In this document: one piece after another, positions 11,290-21,414 of the stretch
Layout of the letters: the number at the start of each line of letters is the position of its first letter
How positions within the stretch are numbered: position 1 is the first letter of the stretch
Source: Calamus simplicifolius
Taxonomy: Eukaryota > Streptophyta > Magnoliopsida > Arecales > Arecaceae
Reading direction: 5' to 3'
NCBI GenBank assembly: GCA_900491605.1
Contig: UESW01005010.1
Span: 369,768 to 433,767, forward strand
DNA: 64,000 bases
Notes under the pieces: generated by a model
What the model saw: only the letters and a program-made list of their open reading frames with translations
The model's database searches: none
What the model was told of the DNA's origin: nothing
Program-made: the position numbers and the translations under genes

Positions 11290-12640
11290 CAAGCAATTTG
11301 AGAAAACAAGAGGGTTTCATCATGCATGTTGCTTGGTCTTGTTCATTTAAGGGTGTTCAAATATGTCTGCAATAATGGCACTCTTTAATGAGTAGAAGAA
11401 TCACCTTCAGTACCCTCTCACAATCCATTTTTGTCTATTACCATTATGATTTTATATGATGTGGTGACATAGACAACTTTGTAATCTGATCGTGAGAGCC
11501 TGATGTGTGTTTGGTCACACATAATCGATAGATCTTGGGTACTAGTCCGACATTGGTTATGTGCCGGATAGGTCTTGGGTACTACTGATATGGGACCAAA
11601 GAACCTCAATCATACTTTCTTGGCTAGTCATTTTGAATGAGATTCTGGGCTGTTATACTGATTTTCCTCTGCTGTTAAAGTGCAAAATCATTCTAAATTC
11701 ATATGTTCTCTCCTAGTCTATAAGACAAAAGAATAAGCTTCTGTGTTTTTTCAACATTATTTTTAGTTCATGCTAATATCTGAGGTGCATATGTTTTGTA
11801 TGCTAATTCAGCATACTCTAATGGCTTCACAAACTTGGATGATGATCTGCTGGTCAGTACACACGCATGCTAATTTACCATTCTCTAATGGTTGGGCAAA
11901 CTTGGATGATCTGCTGATCAGCAGGCAAGTGTCGCAGCCTATCTAGCATGTACTGATAGATAGATAGGTGGATAATGAGCCTCTCTAACCTTGCATCCTT
12001 ATTCACAAAAAAGAAGAAAAAGAGAAGAACAGGAACACTTTTTTATAAAAAATGCGGCTACTATTTCTCTTTTCATCAGTTTACTTATTGTTTAGGTATT
12101 CAAATTTGTTTGCTCTAGGAACACTCTTTAATGACTAGAAGTATCATCTTCAGGACCTTCTACAATTCATTTTTGCATATTACTGTTACGGTTTGACATG
12201 ATGTTGTTTAACAGACAATTTAGTAGTCTGATTTTTCGTGTATTTTTATTGTTTGCTCAATTTTTGTAGTCTTAAATCATTCTAAACTCATCCATTCTCT
12301 CCTAGTCTATAAGCCACAAAAATAAGTTCCTGTCTGTTTTCAACATTAAAGCCACTATTATGATGGGAACCTGTGGAGTAGGCTAGCTAGAGTTTGACTA
12401 ATAGTATAGAAATTGCAGGAATATTAAATGAGGTTACTTGAGATTGTCTTGATTCCAAAGTGAGCCGAGTTTGCTAGGATTTGCTCACAAGGTTAACTTG
12501 TTGGCATCCCTAATCATTAAACCATTTCTGTTCTTTTTTTCCAGCAGCATGGCGAAGCTTGGATATGGAATCTTGGCTTTGTTGTTGAGGCCTCCATAAA
12601 TCAGGGTCCCCTTCAGTAACAATTTTATTGTTCTTATTTA
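11290..12640 (+). repeat. Spacer S, copy 1 (intron-like)
   Basis: It is homologous to 19385-20760 and, with a deletion, to 53425-55380. It is AT-rich, without long open frames. At 11470-11620 it contains an LTR-like remnant ('gatcttgggtactagtcc'). Two diverged module-e-like segments lie near 11815-11970 (cttggatgatctgctg). It ends in an acceptor-like tttttccagcag and module b at 12548-12613. One S copy per gene-sized repeat suggests it was the first intron of the ancestral gene. Confidence 0.55.
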
Positions 12641-13246
12641 TTCTCTTAACCCTTCCAATTGGTATATCTTATTTGCTTCTATATATGTTCAAAATTGTAT
12701 TGATGGTAATATGTTCTAAAACTTCTAGAGTTTTCAGAGTTGATACCATTTTGATTTTTTTTTTTTTGACAAGATGTATATTTTTAAACTTCCTTTATTT
12801 TGGCAGTGCTTTTTATTGGTGTGTAAATTCTAATATCATTTGTGCCAAGAAAGGTTTTCTCCAAGGTTCGGTGCCGGATCCTGCACCGATACCACATTGC
12901 AACAGTTTCGGTATGCCCGATGTATGGGTCGGTTTAGCATACTGAAACTTGGTTGCGGTGCTACAGAGGTTTGGTTCGGCACTGGTATGTTTCAAGGCAC
13001 TTGGTACTGGGCAGTATGCATCGGTATAGCATACCATGGTTTTCTCCTTTTTCCAGCCAATGGGGCCTCCGACTTCTTCAATGTCACACTACTTTTCTTC
13101 TGCTGCTTCATTCATTCCTTTGTTTTTGCTCCTTTTCCTTCCTCTTCTTATCTCCTTTAGAGTTTAGAGGCTGTGATGATTTGCCCTTGTTTCTCCCTTA
13201 TAGGCAAGGTGTTGAAAAGGCTAAAATATACTTTTGGTCCTTAACT
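12641..13246 (+). repeat. Backbone modules b/c and d, gene copy 1
   Basis: The segment after module b leads to module c, which is split by the element at 12863-13037, and then to module d at 13165-13240 with 'gctgtgatgatttgccc'. Module d here is cut by RTE fragment R5. Confidence 0.6.
12863..13037. mobile_element. Small non-autonomous element with 10 bp target duplication
   Basis: A 175 bp insertion rich in 'ggtatcggtac'-like motifs sits inside module c. GGTTTTCTCC occurs at 12853-12862 and again at 13038-13047, and removing the element with one copy restores the normal module sequence. A 10 bp duplication fits a Mutator-like element, but the ends are not clearly inverted, so the superfamily stays open. 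The same insertion recurs at 20932-21099 and as a remnant near 56254-56313. Confidence 0.7.
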
Positions 13247-13816
13247 CAACTCATGTAAGCCTTGTCCTAACTATATGAGGTCGGCTACATGAATCTGTTT
13301 CCTCCACTCTGTTCTATTCAGAACTAAGGCAACACTCAAATTACAAATAGTTATATCTTTCTTAATTATTTCTGTCCATGTTAGTTTAGGTCTACCTCTA
13401 TTTTATCATTACTATGGACTGTTAAAAGATCACTCTTTTTAACTGGAGCATTTAAAGGTCTTCATTGTATATGTCCAAACCACCATAATCGATTTTCTCT
13501 CATTTTATCTTCAATTGGGACTACTCCTGTTATTTCTCGTATATGTTTATTTCTAATTTTATTTTTTAAAGTTTTATCACATATTTATCTTAACATGCAT
13601 TTTTGTTACACTTAATTTATTAACATGTTTCAGTATTGCCTACCACTCTGTTCCATATAGCATAATTAGCCTAATAGCGGCTTTATAAAGTTTTTCTTTC
13701 AATTTTAATGGGATGCGTCGATCATATAATACTCCTGAAGCACTTCTCCACTTAATCCATCCTGATTTAACTCTATGATTAGCATCTTCACCTATTTCAC
13801 CTTCTTATTGGATAAC
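13247..13816 (-). mobile_element. RTE-type LINE fragment R5
   Basis: It has the same family tail (aactcaactcatgtaagcc) and runs to 'cacctatttcaccttcttat'. It interrupts module d after 'cttttggtcc', a different site from R2-R4, so it is an independent insertion. It is heavily mutated; no frame is open for long. Confidence 0.8.
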
Positions 13817-14940
13817 TGGTTCTTAAACTTCCACTCAAAATTCATTTTGGTACTCAAACTTTCAATTATAGTTTAGTCCCTCATGTTTTAAGAATGCTGC
13901 ATTCCTAAATTCTTGTTACATAAATAGCTGACTACTAGTTTGCCTTACTCTAACTGGCATGGCAAATTTGGATGGCTTGCTATTTTGCAGGTAACCGTTG
14001 CAGCCTGTAGAGGATCCTTCTTAATGTATGAAAATGGGAAAATCTGAGCCTCTGCTTCTAAACTTGACATTCTTTTTTGTTAACTTTTTGTTCTTTTCTT
14101 CTGTTGTTTCAGTATTATTATCTTTTTTTCTTTTTTCCTCCTCTTCAGGCTTATGCTTGCTGCTATTCCTATTTTCCCTCTCTTATAATATTTTATTCTT
14201 GAATAAGCAGATTACATAATTTGTTACATTATTTTCGGTGCAAGATAATTTCTTACATTTTCTGTTATTTGAGTTTCTTTATTTATTTTTTGGATTCAGT
14301 CTCAAGGATAAGAATCTTTTGGTGCTTTTTCTTTTTCCTTTCCCCTCCTCCCTAAGCCTCCTTTGTGGATATTTCTGTGTCTTTGGAGCTGGAGAGGCAT
14401 CCTAGAATGTAATGTAATGGTCTGTCACTGAACCTGCATAATTTGTTCAGCATCTTCCCTGCCTCTATCAATGTGGTTGTGGAGTTGGATGTTTGTGCAT
14501 GTTAGGTAAGTTCATGTTTTGTCCAGCACAATAAATAGACAGTATGTGAGCAGCTCCAGTTTGATTGAGAATTAAATGAGCTAGCTCAAGCTTGGCTTGA
14601 TTTAAAAATGAGCTGAGTTTGTACTAGGCTTGGCTCACTTGTGGTTATATTTTTTGCACCCCTAAACGTTATACCATTTCTGTTCCTTTTTCAGCAGCAT
14701 GGCAAAGCTTGGATATGGAATCCCAGCTTTGTTGTTTTGAGGCCTGGATAAACCAGGCTTGTCTTTGTTATGGATTTTGGTGTACTTATTTATTTGTTTT
14801 ACCCTCTCAATTGATATCTTTTATTTTCTTTACTTGGCATATGTGCAAAACTGTGTCAATGGTCACATGTTCTGTAACTTTAGAGTTTTCTGAGTTGATG
14901 TCATGTTGATTTTTTTGAGGAGATATATATTTTTAAACTT
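13817..14940 (+). repeat. Backbone modules e, H, b of gene copy 1
   Basis: Module e is at 13925-14070, module H at 14385-14515 and module b at 14698-14770, after a tttttcagcag acceptor. Module b here is open and reads MDMESQLCCFEAWINQ, continuing into the following intron-like sequence. The module order equals that in other repeats. I see no continuous protein. Confidence 0.6.
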
Positions 14941-15086
14941 CTAGCATGGACAAATAATTAAAAAAGATACAACTATTTATAATTTGAATGTTGACTTAGT
15001 CCTGAATAGAGCAGGGTGGAGGAAGCAGATTCATGTAGAGGACCTCATGTAGTTTGGAAAAGGCTTAGATGAGTTGAGTTGAGTTG
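14941..15086 (+). mobile_element. RTE-type LINE 3' fragment R6 with 19 bp target duplication
   Basis: This is the 3' tail of the same RTE family on the + strand, with aggaagcagattcatgtag, then ggcttagatgagttgag and TTGAG repeats. Sequence like 'tatatatttttaaacttc' stands on both sides, so this severely 5'-truncated copy inserted by target-primed reverse transcription and kept its target duplication. Confidence 0.85.
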
Positions 15087-15387
15087 TATATATATTTTAA
15101 ACTTCCTTTATTTGGCAAGGCTTTTTATTAGTATGTAAATTCTTAAATCACTGGTGCTGAGAAGGGTTTTCTTCTTTTACCAGTTCATAGGGTCCCCACC
15201 TTCAATGTCACACACTTCTTTCCTTCTACTGCTTCAATTTTTTTTTTCTTTTTGCTCTTCTTCCTACCTCCTCTTATCTGCAAATAGAGGCTGTGATGAT
15301 TTGCCTTTTATCTCCGTTATGCTTCACATGCTGAAATTGTATACTCGAATCTGCAAGAAATCCTTGTCTTGAAGTGACAATACAAAG

Positions 15388-15436
<49 letters not shown>

Positions 15437-16447
15437 ACATATGTATTTGCAAGCATACATACACGTACGCATCCGTACATATTATCCATATCGGGCCCAA
15501 ATCATTGAGGGACCTCTAAATACAAATCATTCTGTTCTCTTGCAAAATCAACAGTTAAGTCTATGTTTTTCGATGCAAAATCCGCGTCTGCTGAATTTGG
15601 CAGTGCACATCTTGCTTGCAGACTACTAGTTTTCTTTGTCCTAACTGGCATAGCAAATTTGGATGGTTTGCTATTTTGCAGGCAACCGTTGCAACCTGTT
15701 AGGGACCCTTCTCAATGTATGAAAATGGGCAAACCTGAGCCTCAGCTTCGAAACTTGACATTCTTTTGTTAACTTTTTGTTCTTCTTCTGTTGTTTCAGT
15801 ACTATGGTCTTTTTTCTTTTTTTTCCCCTTCTTCTGGTTTATGCTTGTTGCTATTCCTATTTCCCCTCTTATATTCTGTTATTTTGAATATACAGGACTA
15901 CATAATTTGTTACATTATTTTCTGTGCAGGTTACATTTTTCTGTCATTTGAGATTTTTTTTTATCTTTTTAGATTCAGATTCAAGGTTAGTTAAGTTGAT
16001 TTTTTCTGTAACATTATCTCTCTCCTTTGTGCATATTTCTGTGGCTTTGGAGCTGGAGAGGCTTCCTAGAACAGGGGCACTTCTCTGTCACTGAACATGC
16101 ATAATTTTTCCAGCATCTTCCTTGGTTCTACCAATGCGGTTGTGTGGTTGGGTGATAGAAAATTGGGCATATTAAGTAAGTTGCGATAGAAATTTGGGCA
16201 TGCTAGGTAAGTTTATGTTTTGTCCAGCGCAATAAACAGAATGTATGTGAGCAGCTCGAGTTTGGCTGGGAATTAAATGAGCTAGCTCAGGCTTGGCTCG
16301 ATTGCAAAATGAGCCAAGCTTGTGCTCGGACTGGCTGGCTGTTTGTTAACTTTTTGGCACCCCTAATCAGTAAACCATTTCTGTTTCTTTTTTCAGTAGC
16401 ATGGCAAAGCTTGGATAATGAATCTTGGCTTTGTTGTTTTGTGGTCT
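15087..16447 (+). repeat. Backbone modules c, d, e, H, b of gene copy 1 (second internal repeat)
   Basis: Module c is at 15155-15260, d at 15280-15385, a (CT)n(CA)n microsatellite at 15389-15435, e at 15600-15760, H at 16030-16215 and b from 16396. Module H carries a local duplication ('gatagaaaattgggcat' and 'gatagaaatttgggcat'). Module b is cut by the insertion at 16448. Confidence 0.6.
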
Positions 16448-16809
16448 TGTCACAAGCCAAGACCTCACTCAAAATGGCTAGCCAAAAAGAATTGTTAGGC
16501 TCTTGAATCTTGTATAATTACTCAGGATCTTACTAGTACATAACCGATGTGAGACTAAACACTCGCCAATATGGACTTTTGCACTCCATTGGTTCAAGCC
16601 CTACCATCCTCGCTATGCTAAGGATATATGTCCAAATTCACATTCAAATCCAATCGAATCTAGTCACTAACATGTGGAGTCCATCTATAATGTCCTTTAG
16701 TCTACATGGGCTATGAGGTAGGTCCATTCTGATACCATTTCTCAATTTATGTGTCATTCTTGCATAGGGGCCCTGCTAATCTTCTCTGTGTCGTTCCAAT
16801 TTTATTGCA
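16448..16809. mobile_element. 362 bp TG...CA element (solo-LTR-like) with a U6-derived end
   Basis: The insertion begins TGTCACAAGCC and ends TTTTATTGCA. GGTCT (16443-16447) and TGTCT (16810-16814) flank it, a 5 bp target duplication with one change. Removal restores module b. TG...CA ends and a 5 bp duplication are the marks of an LTR. The sequence 'cataaccgatgtgagacta' and a TATAAT stretch at 16511-16516 resemble plant LTR regions. Its right 77 bp are antisense U6 snRNA. Alternatively it is a chimeric retrocopy that looks LTR-like by chance. Confidence 0.6.
16733..16809 (-). pseudogene. U6 snRNA-derived sequence (5'- and 3'-truncated)
   Basis: Read on the - strand this matches plant U6 snRNA from AATAAAATTGGAACGA through the invariant ACAGAGA box and AAGATTAGCA, then GCCCCT, GCAAG, ATGACAC and AAATTGAGAAATGG. 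I count roughly ten differences and a 2-base loss. The first ~15 nt of U6, including the capping stem-loop, and the terminal T run are absent. No upstream sequence element or TATA box of a plant U6 promoter is visible. It is a pseudogene, not a functional spliceosomal RNA gene. Confidence 0.85.
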
Positions 16810-17277
16810 TGTCTAGATAAGTCTGGCTCCTCTTTGTTAAGGATTTTGTTGTCTTTGTTTATTTGCTTAACCCTCTCAATTGATATATCTGGTTTTCTTA
16901 ACCTTGTATATGCACAAAACTGTATTGATGGTAACATGTTTTGTAACTTAAAGGGCTTTCAGAGTCGGTATCATGTTGTTTTTTTTTTTCCTTGAGAAGA
17001 TGGATAATTTTAAGCTTCTTCTATTCTGGCAAGGCTCCTATTGGTATATACATTCTTATTTCATTTGTTCTGTGAAGGGTGTTCTCCTTTTTCCAACAAA
17101 TAGGGGCCCTAAATTGTTCAGTTTCACACTTCTTTCCCTTTGCTGCTTCATTTATTCTTTTTATGTTTGCTCCTTTTCCTTCCTCATCTTATCTGTGATT
17201 AGAGGCTGTGATGATTTGCCCTAAATTGTTCAGGGTTTTCTAATCTTGCTGCCCCCTAGGGCTCTCTAAATATCATA
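16810..17277 (+). repeat. Backbone modules b/c/d, gene copy 1
   Basis: The rest of module b (tctggctcctctttg, GTTAAGG) is followed by the b-c intron-like segment. Module c is at 17075-17150 and the start of module d at 17206-17225, where d is broken after 'atgatttgccc'. Confidence 0.6.
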
Positions 17278-17505
17278 GCAACAAAAATAATAACAACAAC
17301 AATGACGCTTGAGTCCTATTTGGGGTCGGCTACATGAATCTTTTTTCTCCATTCTTGGTTTTGAATCATTTTTTCAGTAAGATGCAAAGATTTCAAATCT
17401 TTCTTGATAACTTCTTCTCATGTTATTTTTGATTTATCTGTACCTCTTTTTTCTCTTACATGCATCAAATCACTACTTTACATTGGTGCATCTGTAGGTC
17501 TACAT
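17278..17505 (-). mobile_element. RTE-type LINE 3' fragment R10, second family
   Basis: The - strand end reads 'gattcatgtagccgacccca', then 'aataggactcaagcgtcatt' and (TTG)n/(TTA)n repeats, a 3' tail type known from plant RTE elements but different from R1-R9. About 230 bp remain. The flanking backbone motif 'atcattctgcaaaaaagaaa' resumes at 17506. Confidence 0.65.
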
Positions 17506-18185
17506 GCATCATTCTGCAAAAAAGAAAGATGTGCCCTTCTTTTGTAAAATCAATAGTTAAGTCGATATATTTTTCCTGCAAAATCCACCTCTGTTGAACT
17601 TGCAGTATACATCTCGCTTGCGGACCACCAGTTTGCCTTACTCTAATTGGCACGGCAAACTTGGATGGCTTGCTATTTTGCAAGCAACCGTTGCGCCTGT
17701 TAGAGACCCTTCTCATTGCATGAAAATGGGCAAAGCTGAGCCTTCACCTCTAAACTTGACATTCTTTTGTTAACTTTTTGTTCTTTTCTTCTGTTGTTGC
17801 TGTCCTATAATCTTTTCTCTTTTTTCCTCTTAGAGTTTATGCTTATTGCTATTCCTACCTCCTCTTATATTACGTTCTTGAGTATGCAGGACTACATGAT
17901 TTGTTACATTATTTTCTGTGCAGGATAATTTGTTACATTTTTCTGCTGTTTTATTTTTTCAAAAAATTCAGACTCAAGGTTAAGAATCTTTTTGTGCTTT
18001 TTCTTTTTCTTCCCCCCTTCCTCTGGCCTCCTTTGTGCATATTTTTGTGGTTTTGGAGTGGGAGAGGCATCCTAGAACAGGGTTTTTCTCAGTCACTGAA
18101 CATGCATAATTTGTCCAACATCTTCCTTGCCTCTATCAATGTGGTTGTGGAGTTGTGAGTTGGAAAATTGGGCATGTTAGGTATG
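17506..18185 (+). repeat. Backbone modules e and H, third internal repeat of gene copy 1
   Basis: Module e is at 17585-17745 and module H at 18015-18185 (LSNIFLASINVVVEL). Module H runs directly into terminal block I instead of a spacer and module b, so this is the last internal repeat of this copy. Confidence 0.6.
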
Positions 18186-18720
18186 TTTATGCAAGGTTTG
18201 ATGGTCTGCTGATCTGCAAGCATGGAGCTGCAGCCATGAGTAAACTGAGCCTCCTCTTAACATCGATCTAAAAAACTTTTTTTAATCACTGTTTTCTGTT
18301 TCCATGTTTTCTTGGAGTTCAGATTTCTGCTGCAGCCCTATATTTTTATGCAGGGACCTCAGTGGAATTTACATCATCCAGATATTGTAATCAAGGTTGA
18401 ACTTGACGTTCTCCAGGTTCAGGACTCCAGTTTATGTTTGGAAGTGTATGGTAGGAGTTCTCATGAGATTGTTGCAAAGGCTATATCCCGACCTTTGAAT
18501 TATTGACATATGATGGTGAATGAAGGTGAAGATTCTTGGATAAGGGGCCTACAAATGGCTTCCGTTGTCTAACATAGCATTGACTGGACCCATCTTTGGT
18601 TTGAGGACATGTTCCTCAAAGTTCTATTGAAATGTGATCTATGTTGTTGTTTTATTCTTTTATGTTGCTTGGAAAATTTTTATATTTGCTGTGTTTTCTG
18701 AGATTCACCTTCTAAGAGAG
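18186..18720 (+). pseudogene. Terminal block I, copy 1: exon-like end of an unrecognised gene
   Basis: After a diverged module-e-like start (ggtctgctgatctgcaagca), an acceptor-like 'cttggagttcag' at 18311-18322 opens an exon-like frame to TGA at 18504-18506. It contains PYIFMQGPQWNLHHPDIVIK, then VELDVLQVQDSS and HEIVAKAISRPLNY. The equivalent blocks at 39.3 and 63.7 kb keep the PYIFMQG and QWN residues with mostly in-frame differences. What follows looks like a 3' untranslated region. I do not recognise the protein family. It may be the last exon of the gene from which the repeats arose; whether it is still used is unknown. Confidence 0.4.
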
Positions 18721-19384
18721 TAAATGTGCTGTGACTTGGTGTTTGTCTGCTAAAGGTTTGCTTTGTGTGCTTAATTTAACTTACCGAGTGCTCGGAAATC
18801 TGAGCTCGTATTGTCTTATTGTGATGCATGTTCAACCAAACTTTTCTGTTTAGAATTACCTATGATTAGGTATAGAGCAGGTGTTTGTACTAACTGTCGT
18901 TATTTTGTCTACTCTATTCAGAAATTAGCTTTATAATTGTTACTTGCAAGAGATGTATGCATGTTAAAGATATGTTAGAAAGTACTTCATACAAAATGTG
19001 AAGTTTAGTCACCCAAAAAAAAGAAAAAAGGATGTGATGTGTTCCCAGTAATTTTAGGAAATATTGCCCTTTCGTTTTCAATATTATTTTTTGTTGTATT
19101 ATGGACTCTGGCATATTTATTTTATGTGGCAATGCGATATTATGAGAGAGATTTGGCTATATTCGAAAGTAGCAAAATACAGGATCCGGTCACCTTTTTC
19201 ACCCTTAGATTCATATGGATCTTGGAGCAACCCCTTCTTTTTCAATTTTTGCATCTTTGGATTCATGAACTGTGTAAATCCAAGGGCGGTGGAAGTGACC
19301 GAATATAGGCTTGGCTGCATTCTAATGTTGAATGTAGCCAAGTCTACCTCCAGTGCTAGTCTCACATCCATGTTTCTACTAGTC
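18721..19384. other. Flank of block I, no gene seen
   Basis: AT-rich sequence, homologous in part to 39600-39950 ('gctgtgacttggtgtttgtc', 'catatttattttatgtggc'), so it belongs to the gene-sized repeat. It ends near 19380, where spacer S2 starts. No coding frame with support. Confidence 0.5.
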
Positions 19385-20760
19385 TCACGTCATACATGTT
19401 GCTTGATCTAGCTCTTTTAAGGGTGTTCAAATATTTCTGCCCTAAGGGCACACTTTAATGAGTAGAAGAATCTCCTTTAGTCCCCTCCACAATCCATTTT
19501 TGTCCATTTCCACTATAATTTGATATGATGTTGAGCCTGGCATGTGTTTAGTTCCACATTGATTATGTGCCAACTAAATCTTGCATACTAGTCCCGCATC
19601 ACTTGTGTGCTAGATAGATTTTGGGAGCTTATATAGGGCTAAAGCACCCAAATCATGCATTCTTGGCTAGTCTTTTTGAATGAAATTCTAGGTTATACAG
19701 ATTTTCCTTGCTATTGATGTTTACTCCAATGTTATAGTGTTTTGAGTATCAAATTATTCTAAATTCATATGTCCTCTTCTAGGCTATGAGACAAAAGAAT
19801 AAGCTTCTGTGTTTTTTCAACATTATTTTTTGTTCATGCTAATTCATATCTGAGGTGCATATGTTTTGTATGCTAATTTATCATACTCTTATGACTTCAC
19901 AAACTTGGATGATCTGCTGGACAGTACATGTGCATGCTAATTTACCATACACTAATGGTTGGGCAAGCTTGGATGATCTGCTGTCACAGCCTAACTAGCA
20001 GGCAACTGTCACAGCCTAACTAGCATGTACTGATAGATAGTCAGATGAATAATGAACCTCTCTAACCTTGCATTCTTATTCAGATAAAAGAAGAAAAAGA
20101 GAAGAATATGAACACACTTTTTTATAAAAAAATGATGCTACTATTTCTCTTTTCATCAGTTTACTTATTGTTTAAGTATTTAAATTTGTTTGCCCTAGGG
20201 ACACTCTTTAACGACTAGAAGTATCACTTTCAGTACCCTCTACAATTCATTTTTGCATATTGCTATTATGGTTTGATATTATGTTGTTTAACAGACAATT
20301 TAGTAGTCTGATTTTTCCTGTATTCTTAATGTTTGCTCAATTTTTGTAGTCTTAAATCATTCTAAACTCATCCGTTCTCTCCTAGTTTATAAGCTGCAAG
20401 AGTAAGTTTCTATCTGTTTTAAACATTAAATCCACTATGATGGCAGCCTGTGGACTAGGCTAGCTAGAGTTATGACTAATAGTATAGAAATTGAAGGGAT
20501 ATTAAATAAGCTTACTTGAGCTTGTCTTGATTCCAAAATTGAGCTAGGATTGGCTCACATGGGTTAACTTGTTGGCACCCCTCATCATTAAACCACTTCG
20601 GTTCTTTTTTTTCAGCAGCATGGTAAAGCTTGGATATGGAATCTTGGCTTTGTTGTTTTGAGGCTTGGATAAATCAGGGGGAGCCCCTTCAGTGAGAATT
20701 TTGCTGTCCTTATTTATATCCTTAACCCTTTCAATTGATGTCTCTTATTTTCTTGTGTAT
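19385..20760 (+). repeat. Spacer S, copy 2 (intron-like), ending in module b
   Basis: It is collinear with S1 (11290-12640), including the LTR-like remnant with a TTATATAGGG box at 19629-19638, the two 'cttggatgatctgctg' segments and module b at 20622-20690. It marks the start of gene-sized copy 2. Confidence 0.6.
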
Positions 20761-20931
20761 GTGCAAAACTGTATTGATGGTAATATGTTCTGAAACTAGA
20801 GTTTGAGAGTTGACATCATTTTAATTTTTTTGTTTTGACAAGATGTATATTTTAAAACTTCCTTTATTTTGGCAACGCTTTTTAATAGTATGTAAATTCC
20901 AATATCATTTGTCCTGAGAATAGTTTTGTCC

Positions 20932-21099
20932 AAGATTTGGTACCAGATCCCGTACCAGTACCACACTGCTACAGTACCGATATCTTCGATATATGGGCCG
21001 GTTTCGGTGTGCACCAGTACAGAGTACTGATTTTGTACTGGTATGGTACAGTACATCTGTTGCTGTTACTGAGTGGTACGGGTTGGCATGGCATACCAT
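20932..21099. mobile_element. Second copy of the small element at 12863
   Basis: It sits at the same site in module c, between AGTTTTGTCC (20922-20931, mutated) and GGTTTTCTCC (21100-21109). The shared position shows it was inherited through duplication and not inserted anew. Internal 'ggtac' motifs have diverged. Confidence 0.7.
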
Positions 21100-21155
21100 G
21101 GTTTTCTCCTTTTCCAGCCAAAGGGTCCTCCAACTTCTTCAGTGCTGCACTGGTC

Positions 21156-21414
21156 CTCAACTCAACTCAACTCATCTAAGCCTTTTTCCAACTACATAGG
21201 GTTGGCTATATGAATCTGCTTCTTCCACTCTGCTCTATTCAGGACTAAGTCGACACTCAAATTACAAAATCAAATCGATTCAACTCATCTAAGCCTTTTC
21301 CTAGCTACATTCAAATTACAAATAGTTATATCTTTTTTAATTATTTCTATCCATGTTAGTTTAGGTCTATCTCTATCATTACCATGGATTATTAAAAGAT
21401 CATTCTTTCTAACT
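21156..21414 (-). mobile_element. RTE-type LINE fragment R7, internally duplicated
   Basis: It has the tail of the RTE family, with a second partial copy of 'caactcatctaagcc' at 21278. It ends near 'cattctttctaac'. It interrupts module d of gene copy 2 (after 'ctggtcc'), corresponding to R5 in copy 1. Confidence 0.75.

Noticed and set aside
12840..13258. Open frames of about 100 codons across the small element and module c/d
   Set aside because: They span a transposon insertion boundary and are not shared with the copy at 20932.
16541..16562. 'ataaccgatgtgagactaaa' as a possible tRNA-derived promoter
   Set aside because: No A/B box pair or clover-leaf could be formed; it is better explained as LTR-type sequence.
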